From NCBI GenBank assembly GCA_018222585.1, contig JAAFAB010000004.1, forward strand, positions 310,001 through 374,000: a DNA stretch of 64,000 nt, written 5' to 3'. A program made the position numbers and the translations under genes. This document shows positions 24,723 through 34,119 of this stretch, piece by piece; the stretch's first letter is position 1, and every line of letters begins with the position of its first letter. Source of the DNA: Paracoccaceae bacterium (GTDB lineage Bacteria; Pseudomonadota; Alphaproteobacteria; Rhodobacterales; Rhodobacteraceae). Under the pieces are notes generated by a model, which made no database searches, had not been told where the DNA came from, and saw only the letters and a program-made list of their open reading frames with translations.

Positions 24723-26024
24723 TCACATTGTCCCCGGCAGCCAGAGGGCCAGCGCCGGGAAGAGACAGAGCAGCAGGATGCGCAGCAGGTCGACACCGAC
24801 GAAGGGCAGCACGCCCCGGTAGATGTCAGTCAGCTTCACGTCCCGTGCGATCGAGTTGATGACGAAAACGTTCATCCCCACGGGCGGAGAGATCAGCCCG
24901 ATGGAAATCGTGGTGACCAGGACGATGCCGAACCAGATCGGATCGAAGCCGAGCGCCTGCATCGCGGGGAAGACGATGGGCACGGTCAGCAGGATCACCG
25001 CCAGTTCGTCCATCACCGCGCCGAGGGCGAGGTAGACCAGCAGCAGCAGCCCCAGCACACCCCAGGCCGGCAGCGGCACCTGGGTCAGGTAGGTCGTCAG
25101 GTTCTGGGTCACCTGGGTCACCGTCAGGAAATAGCCGAAGAGCGTGGCGCCGACGGCAATGGTGAAGATCGCGGCGGTGATCTGCAGCGCATCGACCAGG
25201 CAGCGCAGGATCACCCGGGGCGGCAGCTTGCCGCGCGCCACGCCGATCGCCAGCGCCCCGACAGCGCCCACGCCCGCCGCCTCGGTCACGGTGACGAAAC
25301 CGCCGTACATGCCGACGATCACCAGCGCGAACAGCAGCAGCGTCGCCCAGAGGCTGCGCAGGGCGGCGAACCGCTGTCCCCAGGTGGCGCGGGTGCCGCG
25401 TGGCATGGCCTCGGGGTTGCGGCGGGCAATCACCTGCACCACCCCGGCATAGAGGCAGAGCCCGAGGATGCCCGGGATCACCCCGGCGATGAACAGCTGC
25501 GCCACGTTCTGCTCGGTGATGATGCCGTAGAGCAGCAGGAAGACCGAGGGCGGGATCATCGAGCCGAGCGTGCCGCCCGCCGCGATGACACCGGCGGCCA
25601 GGCCCGGCTGATAGCCCGCACGGCGCATCTCGGGCAGGGCAACGGTGGTCATTGTCGCAGCACAGGCGACGGACGAACCGTTGATCGCCGCGAAGCCGCC
25701 GCTGGCGGCCACGGTGGCCGTCGCCAGCCCGCCCCGAACGTGGCCCAGCCAGGTGTTCGAGGCGTCGAACAGCTCGCGGCTGAGGCCCCCGGCGCCGGCG
25801 AAGACCCCCATCAGGACGAACATCGGCACCACGCTCAGGGAATAGTCCGACATCATCCGGTAGGGCGCATTCACCAGCAGGTTCAGCCCGGCGGACCAGT
25901 TGACCACCGCCGCGAAGCCGCAGACGCCGACCACGCCCATGGCCACCCCGATGGGCACGCGCAGGATGATCAGCAGGAACAGGGCGCCGAAGCCGAGAAA
26001 GGAAAGAAGTGTCGGGTCCATCAT
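24723..26024 (-). CDS. TRAP transporter large permease subunit (DctM)
   Basis: A 433-aa very hydrophobic protein of the DctM/ion-transporter superfamily with about 12 predicted helices. It shows the IILRVPIGVAMG start, the GFAAINGSSVACAATM loop, GVIAAGGTLGSMIPPS and the SIGLISPPVGMNVFVINS end. It couples substrate entry to the sodium gradient. The ATG overlaps the small-subunit stop (ATGA). Confidence 0.95.
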   Translation of the reverse strand: MMDPTLLSFLGFGALFLLIILRVPIGVAMGVVGVCGFAAVVNWSAGLNLLVNAPYRMMSDYSLSVVPMFVLMGVFAGAGGLSRELFDASNTWLGHVRGGLATATVAASGGFAAINGSSVACAATMTTVALPEMRRAGYQPGLAAGVIAAGGTLGSMIPPSVFLLLYGIITEQNVAQLFIAGVIPGILGLCLYAGVVQVIARRNPEAMPRGTRATWGQRFAALRSLWATLLLFALVIVGMYGGFVTVTEAAGVGAVGALAIGVARGKLPPRVILRCLVDALQITAAIFTIAVGATLFGYFLTVTQVTQNLTTYLTQVPLPAWGVLGLLLLVYLALGAVMDELAVILLTVPIVFPAMQALGFDPIWFGIVLVTTISIGLISPPVGMNVFVINSIARDVKLTDIYRGVLPFVGVDLLRILLLCLFPALALWLPGTM

Positions 26025-26527
26025 CGGGTCCTGAGGTCAAGGATATCGCGGCCGAGGCGCGCCAGGCCCAGCAGGGCGGCGGCGCCGATCCCGGCGGCGG
26101 TGGCGGCCACGACGGGCCAGAGCGGCAGCAGCAGGTCGTTGGACAGCTCGCCGCTGGCGAGGCTGCTTTCGGTCTTGCGCCAGAGCATGATCATCAGCAT
26201 CAGCATGGCGCCGAAGGTCACCGCCGAGGCGAAGACATCGATGCCGCGCTGCGCGCGACGGGGCAGAAGCTCGTAGATCGCGTCCACCGAGATATGGCGG
26301 CGCGACCAGGTGGTGCAGGCGATGCCCCAGGCGATCGCGATCCCCTGCAGCGCCGTGGCCCCGACATAGGCATCCGGGATCCGCATCCCGAGCGCATAGC
26401 GCAGCCCGGCCTCGGTCACCGTCAGCAGCGCGATGAGAACGAGGAAGGTCCCCGCCACCATCTCGATTGCGCGGATCAGGCGGGCCATCGGGCCCGCCTC
26501 CGCCGTGGGGTCGTCAAAGTCCGGCAT
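26021..26527 (-). CDS. TRAP transporter small permease subunit (DctQ)
   Basis: A 168-aa protein with four predicted helices and DctQ-type motifs (TVTEAGLRYALGMRIPDA, RRHISVDAIYELLP). The start ATG 26527 overlaps the 3' end of dctP by 14 bp, and an Arg-rich extension of the open frame is rejected. It forms the membrane complex with DctM. Confidence 0.9.
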   Translation of the reverse strand: MPDFDDPTAEAGPMARLIRAIEMVAGTFLVLIALLTVTEAGLRYALGMRIPDAYVGATALQGIAIAWGIACTTWSRRHISVDAIYELLPRRAQRGIDVFASAVTFGAMLMLMIMLWRKTESSLASGELSNDLLLPLWPVVAATAAGIGAAALLGLARLGRDILDLRTR

Positions 26528-27527
26528 CGTTTTCGGCAATCGCCGCCTGCATCGCCGCCTCGGCAGCGTCGGCGTCGATCCCCTTGGCCGCGACCTGTTC
26601 ACGCCAGCGCGCGGTCACCGCTTCCTTGCCGGCCAGCCAGGCGGCGCGCTCTTCCTCGCTGGGGGTGACGAAGGTATGGGCCGGGTCCTCTTCCAGCACC
26701 GCGCGCTCCTTTAGGTCCTCTTCGGCCCAGAGGCCGACGATCCGGCCCGCCCAGTCGGTCGAGCAATGATCCTCCATCACCGCCTGCTGATCGGCGCTCA
26801 TCCGGTCCCAGGCCATCGGCGAGATCACGTAGACGAAGTTCGCCGCGTACATCGGCATGTCGAGGTGATAGGTCGCCGCATCGGCAATGCCCCAGGTGAC
26901 GAGAGAGCTGTAGGGGCTGGCGGTGCCATCGGCGGTGCCGCGGGTCAGCAGGTCGCGCATCTCGGCAGCGGACGCCTGGATGGTGGTCGCCCCCTGTCCC
27001 GACAGGTACTGCCCCAGGGTGCCATTGGCCGGGCGGATCGACAGCCCGTCGAGATCCCCGGGGCCGCTGACCTCGCTGGTGGTGTGGATGGTGCCGGGCG
27101 AATGCATGAAGGCCATGCAGAATTTGACTTCCGACATCTCCTCTTCGGCATAGGCGCGGTACCACTGGTCCAGCGCGCGCGAGCCCGAGACCGCGTCGTT
27201 GAAGTTGAACGGCAGTTCACCGTAGGAGATCACCGGGAAGCGTCCGGCGTTGTAGCCCGGGTTGACCAGGGTGATATCGGCGATGCCGTCCCGTGCGAGG
27301 TCGAAGTGATCGACCGCCGCGCCCAGCTGACGGGCCGGGTAGAGCGTGATCTTGATCGAGCCGCCCGAGGCCTCCTCGATCGCCTCCATCCATTCGGCCG
27401 TGCCCTGCATCAGCGGGTGCGTCGCTCCGACCCAGACGCCGAAGCGCAGGTCGATGGTGTCCTGGGCGGCCAGCGGGGCCGCCATCAGTGCAGCCCCGGT
27501 GGCTGCCAGCAGTGTCTTGCGCATCAT
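26514..27527 (-). CDS. TRAP transporter substrate-binding protein (DctP)
   Basis: A 337-aa periplasmic protein with signal peptide (LAATGAALMAAPLAAQ). Family features: DLRFGVWVGATHPLMQG, the RQLGAAVDHFDLARDGIAD region, SIRPANGTLGQYLSGQGA with the conserved Arg that binds a carboxylate, and APMAWDRMSADQQ-like ISPMAWDRMSADQQ. Given the downstream decarboxylase, the ligand is probably an aromatic or hydrophobic carboxylate such as benzoylformate or mandelate. Confidence 0.92.
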   Translation of the reverse strand: MMRKTLLAATGAALMAAPLAAQDTIDLRFGVWVGATHPLMQGTAEWMEAIEEASGGSIKITLYPARQLGAAVDHFDLARDGIADITLVNPGYNAGRFPVISYGELPFNFNDAVSGSRALDQWYRAYAEEEMSEVKFCMAFMHSPGTIHTTSEVSGPGDLDGLSIRPANGTLGQYLSGQGATTIQASAAEMRDLLTRGTADGTASPYSSLVTWGIADAATYHLDMPMYAANFVYVISPMAWDRMSADQQAVMEDHCSTDWAGRIVGLWAEEDLKERAVLEEDPAHTFVTPSEEERAAWLAGKEAVTARWREQVAAKGIDADAAEAAMQAAIAENDAGL

Positions 27528-27580
27528 CTTCTCCTCCTCCTTGAGAGTGTTGCGGGATTTCAGGTGTGTTCCGGGCGTCC

Positions 27581-29161
27581 TCAGCCCGGGTCGATCATCA
27601 CCTCCACCAGACGCGGCCCTCCCGCCGCGAATGCCTCGGCCAGGGTCGTCTCCAGCTCTGCCGGATCGCGAACCTGGACCGCCGGACAGCCCTGCCCCTC
27701 GGCCATGGCCGCCAGCGAGAGATGCCCGATATCGCAGCCGACGACTTCCTTGTTGCCGGCAAAACCCTTCAGCGCGGCATAGCCGCCGTTGTTCAGCACC
27801 ACGAAGATCACGTCGGCGTCATGCTCGACCGCGCTCCACAGCCCCTGGATCGAATACATCGATGACCCATCGCCCAGCACCGCCAGCACGCTCTGGCCCG
27901 GCTGACTGAGGGCCACGCCGACGGCGGCAGGCAGCGCGTAGCCGAGGCCGCCGCTGGCGGTGGCGAAGAAGCCGCCCGGGCGATCGATGGGCAGGTGATC
28001 ATGCACGTCATCGCGGCTCGAGGGCGCTTCCTCGACGACGATGCCGCCCTCGGGGCGCAGCTTCTGCAACGCCGCCAGTGCCATGGCCGAGGTGATGCCG
28101 CGCGCCTTGGCGGGTGGCGCGAAACGGCGCAGCGGAGCCTCGCGGCCCGGGCGCGGCGCCTCGGCCGAGGCCAGCAGGGCGCGCAGCGACAGGTCCATGT
28201 CGCCGACCAGCGCATCGCCGCAGACCGCCCCCGCCGCCTGATGGGGATCGCCGACGATCTGCACCAGCGCGGCCCCCTCGGGCGGCACCTGCCCCGGCAT
28301 CTCGTAGTGATAGGTGAAGACCGGCGCCCCCAGCACCACGATCAGGTCGTGGCCCGCCAGGTTGCGCGAGATATCGGCCTCGTTGGCGGGCAGGAACCCG
28401 GCAAACAGCGGATGGCTTTCCGGGAAGGAGCAGCGCGACGAGAGCGGCGCCACCCAGACCGGCGCCTGGTGATGTTCGGCCAGCGCCACGGCGGCGTCCC
28501 AGGCGTTATCCGTATCGACCCCGGCGCCCAGCACGAAGACCGGATCGACCGCCGTGTTGAGACGTTCGGCCACCACCGCCAGCGCCTGCGGATCGGGCTG
28601 TGCCCGGCCGCTGACACCCCGCGGCGGCAGCGGATCGCAGGGTCGGCCCCAGTCGTCCAGCGGGATCGAGACAAAGACCGGACCGGCCGGCGGCAGGCAG
28701 GCCATGTGAATGGCGCGGGCGATCGCGGCGGGCACATCCTCGGCGCGGGCCGGTTCGATGGCCCATTTGACGTAGGGCTGCGGCAGTTCGGTCGGCGATT
28801 CCGAGTAGAGGAAGGGATCGGCCTTCAGCAGCGGGCGACTTTGCTGGCCGGCGGTGATCACCACCGGCGCGCGGTTGCGGTAGGCCGAGTAGATGCTGCC
28901 CATGGCGTGTCCGACTCCCGCCGCCGAGTGCAGGTTGACGAAGGCCGGGCCCCGGCTGGCCAGCGCATGACCGTCGGCCATGGCCACCACGACCGACTCC
29001 TGAAGCCCCGTCACGTAGCGGAACCCCTCGGGCAGATCGCTGAACAGCGGCAGTTCGGTCGATCCCGGATTGCCGAAAATCGTCGTCATCCCATGCTGTT
29101 GCAGCAGCTGGAACACCGCATCGCGCACGGTCATGCCGTGCTCTGAACCCGTTCGGGTCAT
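27581..29161 (-). CDS. mdlC: Benzoylformate decarboxylase (thiamine diphosphate enzyme)
   Basis: A 526-aa ThDP enzyme closest in pattern to benzoylformate decarboxylase. Motifs: TIFGNPGSTELPLF, LQESVVVAMADGHA with the cofactor Glu, NLHSAAGVGHAMG with the active-site His, ITAGQQSRPLL, and the cofactor motif LGDGSSMYSIQGLWSA ... VVLNNGGY. It would convert 2-oxo-2-phenylacetate to benzaldehyde. ATG 29161 has a GGAGGAG site. It heads the operon with a TRAP transporter and aldehyde dehydrogenase, divergent from a LysR regulator. Confidence 0.88.
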   Translation of the reverse strand: MTRTGSEHGMTVRDAVFQLLQQHGMTTIFGNPGSTELPLFSDLPEGFRYVTGLQESVVVAMADGHALASRGPAFVNLHSAAGVGHAMGSIYSAYRNRAPVVITAGQQSRPLLKADPFLYSESPTELPQPYVKWAIEPARAEDVPAAIARAIHMACLPPAGPVFVSIPLDDWGRPCDPLPPRGVSGRAQPDPQALAVVAERLNTAVDPVFVLGAGVDTDNAWDAAVALAEHHQAPVWVAPLSSRCSFPESHPLFAGFLPANEADISRNLAGHDLIVVLGAPVFTYHYEMPGQVPPEGAALVQIVGDPHQAAGAVCGDALVGDMDLSLRALLASAEAPRPGREAPLRRFAPPAKARGITSAMALAALQKLRPEGGIVVEEAPSSRDDVHDHLPIDRPGGFFATASGGLGYALPAAVGVALSQPGQSVLAVLGDGSSMYSIQGLWSAVEHDADVIFVVLNNGGYAALKGFAGNKEVVGCDIGHLSLAAMAEGQGCPAVQVRDPAELETTLAEAFAAGGPRLVEVMIDPG

Positions 29162-29262
29162 GTCTCCTCCCCCACCCCGGCCTGGCCGGGGGTCTTCCTA
29201 TTCATGCATACATCGTGGCAGTTGAAGGGGCCTAAAGGGAATTGTCATTCTGTGCGCCAACT

Positions 29263-29279
29263 CATACCGTATTCGTATG
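29263..29279. promoter_or_regulatory. LysR-type operator, CATAC-N7-GTATG
   Basis: A perfect inverted repeat with five-base arms and a T-N11-A core lies between the divergent mdlC operon and the LysR gene. Its right arm covers the LysR start codon at 29277, as expected for an autoregulated divergent promoter. Confidence 0.6.
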
Positions 29280-30182
29280 ACATGGGATCAGAGAACGCTC
29301 TCCACCTTCCTCGCGACGGCGAAAACCGGCAGTTTTGGCCGAGCCGCGCGGGAGATGCACCTGACGCAGCCTGCCGTAACGCGGATCATCCGGCGGCTTG
29401 AGGCGCATCTCGGCGCACCGCTGTTTGATCGGACGACCACCGGCGTGGCGCTGAATGTATACGGGCGCGCCTTCCTGCCCTATGCCAGCACCGTCGATGC
29501 CGAGATGGCGAACGCCCGCGACCTGCTGGATGCGCTGCGCGGCGCCAGCAAGGGCGTGGTACGGGTCGGCGGGGTCGGCAGCGTCGTCTCGGGGCACCTG
29601 GCGGTGGCGCTGCAGCGACTGCTGGCCGACCAGCCCGGGCTGCAGGCCCAGGTCGTCGAAGAGATCGAGGACAAGCTGCTGATGGCCCTGAAGCGCGGCG
29701 AGGTCGACCTGGCGATCTCTCCCGAGCCCTACCTGGACGACGAGATCACCCTCGCCTGCCCCGAGGCGCTGCACGACCGGGTCGAGGTCTTCGCCGCCCC
29801 AGATCACCCGCTGGCCAGCCGCGCGGTGATCCCGCTGGAAGAGGCCGCCCGCCTGCCCTGGGCCCTGCCGCCGCAGGACACGCCCGTCACCCGCGAGTTG
29901 CAGCGCCGTTTCTTCGCCCACGGGATCGAGACCGTCGAGATCGGGGTCGCCTCGCGCTCGGTCAACATGCTGAAGGGGATGGCGATGCGCGGCGGGCTGA
30001 TGTGCTGGATGCCGCGCCGCCTGGTGTCGCTGGAGATCGAGAGCGGGCGACTGGTCGCCCTCTCCATCCCCGAACTCAGCTTCCGCCGCACCTTCCAGAT
30101 CTATCGCAGGCGGAAGGGACAGCTGCCCCCCGCCGCCCTGCGCCTGCTGCGCGCCCTGCAGGCGCTGTCGCGCGAGGTCTGA
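29277..30182 (+). CDS. LysR-family regulator of the benzoylformate cassette
   Basis: A 301-aa regulator with the LysR winged helix (LSTFLATAKTGSFGRAAREM, LTQPAVTRIIRRLEAHLG) and an effector domain resembling GbpR/PcaQ-type regulators of sugar and aromatic-acid genes (VRVGGVGSVVSGHLAVALQ). It is divergent from mdlC and is the probable activator of the decarboxylase, TRAP and dehydrogenase operon. The inducer is unknown. Confidence 0.92.
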   Translation: MTWDQRTLSTFLATAKTGSFGRAAREMHLTQPAVTRIIRRLEAHLGAPLFDRTTTGVALNVYGRAFLPYASTVDAEMANARDLLDALRGASKGVVRVGGVGSVVSGHLAVALQRLLADQPGLQAQVVEEIEDKLLMALKRGEVDLAISPEPYLDDEITLACPEALHDRVEVFAAPDHPLASRAVIPLEEAARLPWALPPQDTPVTRELQRRFFAHGIETVEIGVASRSVNMLKGMAMRGGLMCWMPRRLVSLEIESGRLVALSIPELSFRRTFQIYRRRKGQLPPAALRLLRALQALSREV

Positions 30183-30191
30183 CATGAAAAG

Positions 30192-30210
30192 GCCCCGGCA
30201 GTGCCGGGGC
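30192..30210 (-). terminator. Terminator hairpin between convergent genes
   Basis: GCCCCGGCA/TGCCGGGGC with a one-base loop. Read leftward it is followed by CTTTTC, so it fits the end of the binding-protein gene at 30234. The rightward side lacks a T-run but may still slow LysR transcription. Confidence 0.65.
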
Positions 30211-30233
30211 CCGTTCCAGGGATAGGGTGGCGC

Positions 30234-31139
30234 TTACTCGACGCCGTAGATCCGGGCCAGGTCGTCCAGCATCAGGTTTGCGGCGATCACGCCACCGGCG
30301 GTGTTCCAGATCGCATCGCTGACCTCGTGCACCTTGCCCGCCTGCACGGCCGAAAGGGACTGCCACAGCGGATCGCTCAGCGCCTCCTCGGCGGCGGCGA
30401 CGCCTTCGCCGTTGCCGTTGTCATAGGTGAAGTAGAAGATCCGGTCGCCGTCCATGTCCGGGATCGCTTCCTTGCCGGTGCGGATGGCGAAATCCTCGAC
30501 GTTCTGGATGTCGGGACGATCGAAGCCCACATCCTTCAGCAGCACGCCCGAGAAACTGTCGAGCTGGTAGATGCGGATCTGGCCGGACAGGAATCGGATC
30601 ACCGAAACCTTCTCGTCCAGATTGTCCCCCAGGGCTTCGCGCAGTTCGGCGACCCGGGCGTCATAGGCGGCGATCTGCGCCTCACCCTCCTCGGTGCGGC
30701 CGAGCGCCTCGGCGTAAAGCCGGTGATTCACCTTCCAGTCCCCGCGCAGCCGTTCCGACAGCACGGTCGGGGCGATGGCGGAGAGCTGCGGATAGATGTC
30801 CTCGTGCCGCTGCAGGTTGCCGAGGATCAGGTCGGGCTGCAGGGCGGCGACCATCTCCAGGTTGATCGCGCTCTCGGTGCCCAGGGGAACCGCGTCGCCC
30901 ATGGCCTCGGTGATGAAATCCCACCACGGATCCCCGTTCCAGGAGTTCGAGGCGCCGACCGGCGTCACGCCCATCGAGAGCACGGCCTCGGTGCCCTCGT
31001 TGGTCAGCACCACCACGCGCTGCGGTTCGTCCGGCACGGTCACCGTGCCGACGGCGGTCTCGACATCGCGCGCCTGGGCGGCAGAGGCCAGCAGCACGGC
31101 CAGCCCCATGCCGCGCAGAAACGTTCCAAGGTTCGACAT
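30234..31139 (-). CDS. ABC transporter substrate-binding protein, iron-siderophore type (first copy)
   Basis: A 301-aa periplasmic protein of the FecB/FhuD/BtuF class. It has a signal peptide (GMGLAVLLASAAQA), then RVVVLTNEGTEAVLSMGV, LEMVAALQPDLILGN and LSAIAPTVL, the typical helical-backbone binding fold. It is transcribed away from the permease genes at 31246, from a shared 106-bp intergenic region. A closely similar paralogue lies at 34120-35037. The ligand is presumably a ferric chelate. Confidence 0.9.
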   Translation of the reverse strand: MSNLGTFLRGMGLAVLLASAAQARDVETAVGTVTVPDEPQRVVVLTNEGTEAVLSMGVTPVGASNSWNGDPWWDFITEAMGDAVPLGTESAINLEMVAALQPDLILGNLQRHEDIYPQLSAIAPTVLSERLRGDWKVNHRLYAEALGRTEEGEAQIAAYDARVAELREALGDNLDEKVSVIRFLSGQIRIYQLDSFSGVLLKDVGFDRPDIQNVEDFAIRTGKEAIPDMDGDRIFYFTYDNGNGEGVAAAEEALSDPLWQSLSAVQAGKVHEVSDAIWNTAGGVIAANLMLDDLARIYGVE

Positions 31140-31182
31140 GGGGTTTCCCTTTCCCGATTAAATCAGTCGACAATCGGGCCTT

Positions 31183-31211
31183 TTATTTACTTTTTTAGTT
31201 GGGTATGTCAA
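31183..31211 (-). promoter_or_regulatory. Sigma-70-type promoter for the first binding-protein gene
   Basis: Read leftward: TTGACA (31206-31211), 17-base spacer, AAATAA (31183-31188), in an AT-rich patch between divergent transport genes. The AT-rich boxes here may also carry an iron-responsive operator, but I recognise no exact Irr, RirA or Fur site. Confidence 0.45.
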
Positions 31212-31245
31212 CGCAGTCTGGACAGCTTCTGGATCCGCTTCTGAC

Positions 31246-32232
31246 ATGACGAGACCCGCGCCCCTCCTCTTCCTGCTGCTATGCCTCGCGGCGGCGCTGA
31301 GCCTGCACCTCGGGCTGCGCTTCTACGGCCCCGGCACGGTCTGGTCCGCCCTGCAGGGCGGCACCAGCACGGAAGAGATCATCATCCGCACCCTGCGCGT
31401 GCCGCGCACCCTGATCGGGGCGGTCTGCGGCGGCGCCCTCGGCCTCTCGGGCCTGCTGATGCAGGCGGTGACACGCAACCCCTTGGCCGAGCCCGGCCTG
31501 CTGGGAATCAACGCGGGCGCGGCTTTCGCGGTGACCCTCGGGCTGGTCGGCTTCGCCATCTCGGCCCCGCTGCCCGTGGCGCTTCTGGCGGTGCTGGGTG
31601 CGCTGGCAACGACGGCACTGGTCTTCGGCATCGGCTTGGCGCTTGGCCCGACCGGAGGCGACGGCACGGTGCTGCTGATCGGCGTGACCGTCGCGGCGAT
31701 GCTGGGGGCGCTGACCCAGGTCATGCTGCTGATGGATGAAACCGCCCTCGAGACCCTGCTCTTCTGGCTCTCGGGCGGGTTCGCCGACCGCCCGATGACC
31801 CTTCTGGGCGTGGCCCTGCCCCTGCTGCTGCTGGTGCTGCTGGCCTGTGCGCTGCTGTCGGGGGGCATCGACGCTCTGCGCCTCGACGACCACAGCGCCC
31901 AGGGGATCGGAGTCGGCGTGACGCGGCTGCGCCTGATCGCGCTGGTCCTGGCGGCGCTGCTGGCGGCTCTTTCGGTCTCGCTGGCCGGTCCGGTGGTCTT
32001 CCTTGGGCTGGTGGCACCGCATATCGCGCGCCGTCTGACCGGGCCACAACACCCCTTCTTCGGCCTCGCGATCATCACCCTGCTGCTCGGGGCGATCATC
32101 GCGGTGCTGGCGGATATCCTTGCGCGGGTCATCGTCGCCCCGGGCGAGGCGCCGATCGGGGCGGTCCTGGCCCTGGTCGGCGTGCCCTTCCTGATCCACC
32201 TGCTGCGGCGCCGCCGGGGAGGCCCGGCATGA
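31246..32232 (+). CDS. FecCD-family ABC transporter permease (first)
   Basis: A 328-aa permease with about ten helices. Family motifs: IIRTLRVPRTLIGAVCGGAL, GLLMQAVTRNPLAEPGLLGI, and PVVFLGLVAPHIARRLTG. It forms the channel for siderophore or vitamin-B12-type substrates with the second permease, whose start overlaps its stop by four bases. Confidence 0.94.
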   Translation: MTRPAPLLFLLLCLAAALSLHLGLRFYGPGTVWSALQGGTSTEEIIIRTLRVPRTLIGAVCGGALGLSGLLMQAVTRNPLAEPGLLGINAGAAFAVTLGLVGFAISAPLPVALLAVLGALATTALVFGIGLALGPTGGDGTVLLIGVTVAAMLGALTQVMLLMDETALETLLFWLSGGFADRPMTLLGVALPLLLLVLLACALLSGGIDALRLDDHSAQGIGVGVTRLRLIALVLAALLAALSVSLAGPVVFLGLVAPHIARRLTGPQHPFFGLAIITLLLGAIIAVLADILARVIVAPGEAPIGAVLALVGVPFLIHLLRRRRGGPA

Positions 32233-33281
32233 GCGGTCCCCACCTGACCAGGCCGGGCGTGCCCGGCACCCTCGCGCCGCGCTGGCGGCTTCCGCTGCTG
32301 CTGATGCTGCTGGCCTGCGGCCTGGTCATCGCCACCGGGCTCGGCACCAGCTTCCTGTCCCCGACCCGGGTCTCGGCGGCGCTGATCGGGGCAGGCAGTG
32401 ACATGGACGAGATCATCATCTGGACACTGCGCCTGCCGCGCGTCGCCCTGGCGGTACTGGCGGGCATGGCGCTGGCGCTGTCGGGGGCGCTGATGCAGCG
32501 CGCCCTGCGCAACCCGCTGGCGGTGCCCTCGATCCTCGGGGTCAGCGACGGCGCGGCGCTTGGCGTGGTCACCTTCCTCTACTTCTTCTCCAACGAGAAC
32601 AACGTCCTGACGGTCTCGATCCACTGGATGCCCGTCGCCGGGGTGCTGGGGGCCATCGGCCTTGCCGCCGCCATCGCCCTGCTGACCGCCGGGGATCCGC
32701 GCGGCCGCGACCCGCTGCGGCTGATCCTCTACGGCGTGGCGCTCTCGGCGCTGGCCAAGGCGGCGGTGGTGCTGATGATGATCCTCGGCCCGGTCTACCG
32801 CGCCGGACAGGCTTTGCGCTGGCTGACCGGCGCGGTCAACGCCGCGCACTGGAGCGACGTCTTCGTGGTGGCCGCCGGGCTGGCGCTGGCGGTGCCGGTG
32901 CTGCTGCTGCTGCGCCTCCCGATGCGCCAGATCACCCTCGACCCGGCCAGCGCCCGCGCCACCGGGCTGGGGGTCGAGCCGACCCGCGCCGCGCTGCTGG
33001 TGCTGTCGGTGCTGCTCACCGCGCTGGCGGTGTCGCAGGTTGGCGCCATCGGCTTTGTCGGGCTGATCGCGCCCCATGCGGCACGGATCTTCCACGGCCA
33101 GTTCTCGGGCGGCTACCTGCTGAGCAGCGCCGTCATGGGCGGGCTGCTGGTGCTGGGCGCCGACACGCTTGGCCGCATGGCCCTGCCGCCCCACGAACTG
33201 CCCGCCGGTGCCGTGACCGCACTGCTCGGCACCCCGGTTTTCCTCTTGCTGCTGCTTCGGAGGCACCATGTCACAGGCTGA
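32229..33281 (+). CDS. FecCD-family ABC transporter permease (second)
   Basis: A 350-aa permease with the matching motifs: WTLRLPRVALAVLAGMALA, GALMQRALRNPLAVPSILGV, and GAIGFVGLIAPHAARIF. It is coupled by an ATGA overlap to the first permease and overlaps the ATPase gene by 14 bp. Confidence 0.94.
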   Translation: MSGPHLTRPGVPGTLAPRWRLPLLLMLLACGLVIATGLGTSFLSPTRVSAALIGAGSDMDEIIIWTLRLPRVALAVLAGMALALSGALMQRALRNPLAVPSILGVSDGAALGVVTFLYFFSNENNVLTVSIHWMPVAGVLGAIGLAAAIALLTAGDPRGRDPLRLILYGVALSALAKAAVVLMMILGPVYRAGQALRWLTGAVNAAHWSDVFVVAAGLALAVPVLLLLRLPMRQITLDPASARATGLGVEPTRAALLVLSVLLTALAVSQVGAIGFVGLIAPHAARIFHGQFSGGYLLSSAVMGGLLVLGADTLGRMALPPHELPAGAVTALLGTPVFLLLLLRRHHVTG

Positions 33282-34092
33282 TCCCTTCGCCACTCTCAGC
33301 GCGATGACCGCCCGCTACGAGGGGGCCACCGCGCTCGACGACATCGACCTCTCGCTGCCCGAGGGGCAGATCATCGCCTTCTGCGGCCCGAACGGCAGCG
33401 GCAAGTCCACCGCCCTGCGGGTGCTGCGGGCCCTTCACGCGCCCGAGGCCGGCGCGGTCGAGGTCGCGGGCCGGCCGATCGCCGACTGGCGCCCGCGCGA
33501 CCTGGCCCGCGAAATCGCCATGCTCAGCCAGTCGCCCTCGGCCCCCGAGGACATGTCGGTGCGCGACCTCGCCCTGCTGGGCCGCTACGCGCATCGCGGG
33601 CGCTTCTCGCCGGTCTCGCAGGCCGACCGGCAGGCGGTCGAGCGGGCCCTGCAGGCCACCAACATGAGCGATCTCGCCGAGCGCTGCCTGGGTCAGCTCT
33701 CGGGCGGGCAGGTCCAGCGCGCCTGGATCGCCATGGTGCTGGCGCAGGACGCGCCGCGCATCTTCCTGGACGAGCCGACCAATCATCTCGACATCGCCCA
33801 TGCCCTCGACATTCTCGACCTGATCACCGGGCTGAACCGCGAGGACGGGCGCGGCTTCGTCATCGTGCTGCATGACCTCAATCATGCCATGCGCTACGCC
33901 GATCACGTGGTGCTGTTCGACCAGGGTCGCATCGTCCGCACCGGCCCGACCCGGGAGGTGCTGACCGAGGAGCGCATCCGCCAGGTCTTCGACATCGACT
34001 GCCGCATCGTCGATCTGCCGGGCCTCGATCGCCCGGTGGTGGTGCCCCTGTCGCGCGGCAGCGACACGATGCTGGCCTGCGCCGCGCAGTGA
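33268..34092 (+). CDS. ABC transporter ATP-binding protein (FecE/FhuC-like)
   Basis: A 274-aa ATPase with Walker A (GPNGSGKSTALRVL), signature LSGGQVQRAW, Walker B (RIFLDEPTNHLDIA) and the switch His (VLHDLNHA). It powers the two FecCD permeases encoded just upstream. The second binding-protein gene converges on it. Confidence 0.95.
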   Translation: MSQADPFATLSAMTARYEGATALDDIDLSLPEGQIIAFCGPNGSGKSTALRVLRALHAPEAGAVEVAGRPIADWRPRDLAREIAMLSQSPSAPEDMSVRDLALLGRYAHRGRFSPVSQADRQAVERALQATNMSDLAERCLGQLSGGQVQRAWIAMVLAQDAPRIFLDEPTNHLDIAHALDILDLITGLNREDGRGFVIVLHDLNHAMRYADHVVLFDQGRIVRTGPTREVLTEERIRQVFDIDCRIVDLPGLDRPVVVPLSRGSDTMLACAAQ

Positions 34093-34119
34093 TCCCGCGC
34101 GGCGCGTCAGCCAACGGCT

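Noticed and set aside
22323-26276. Very long rightward open frame (1317 codons) across the outer-membrane, dehydrogenase and TRAP genes
   Set aside because: It is antisense or out of frame to well-supported genes, has His/Arg/Gly-rich low-complexity translation and no domain; it results from high third-position GC.
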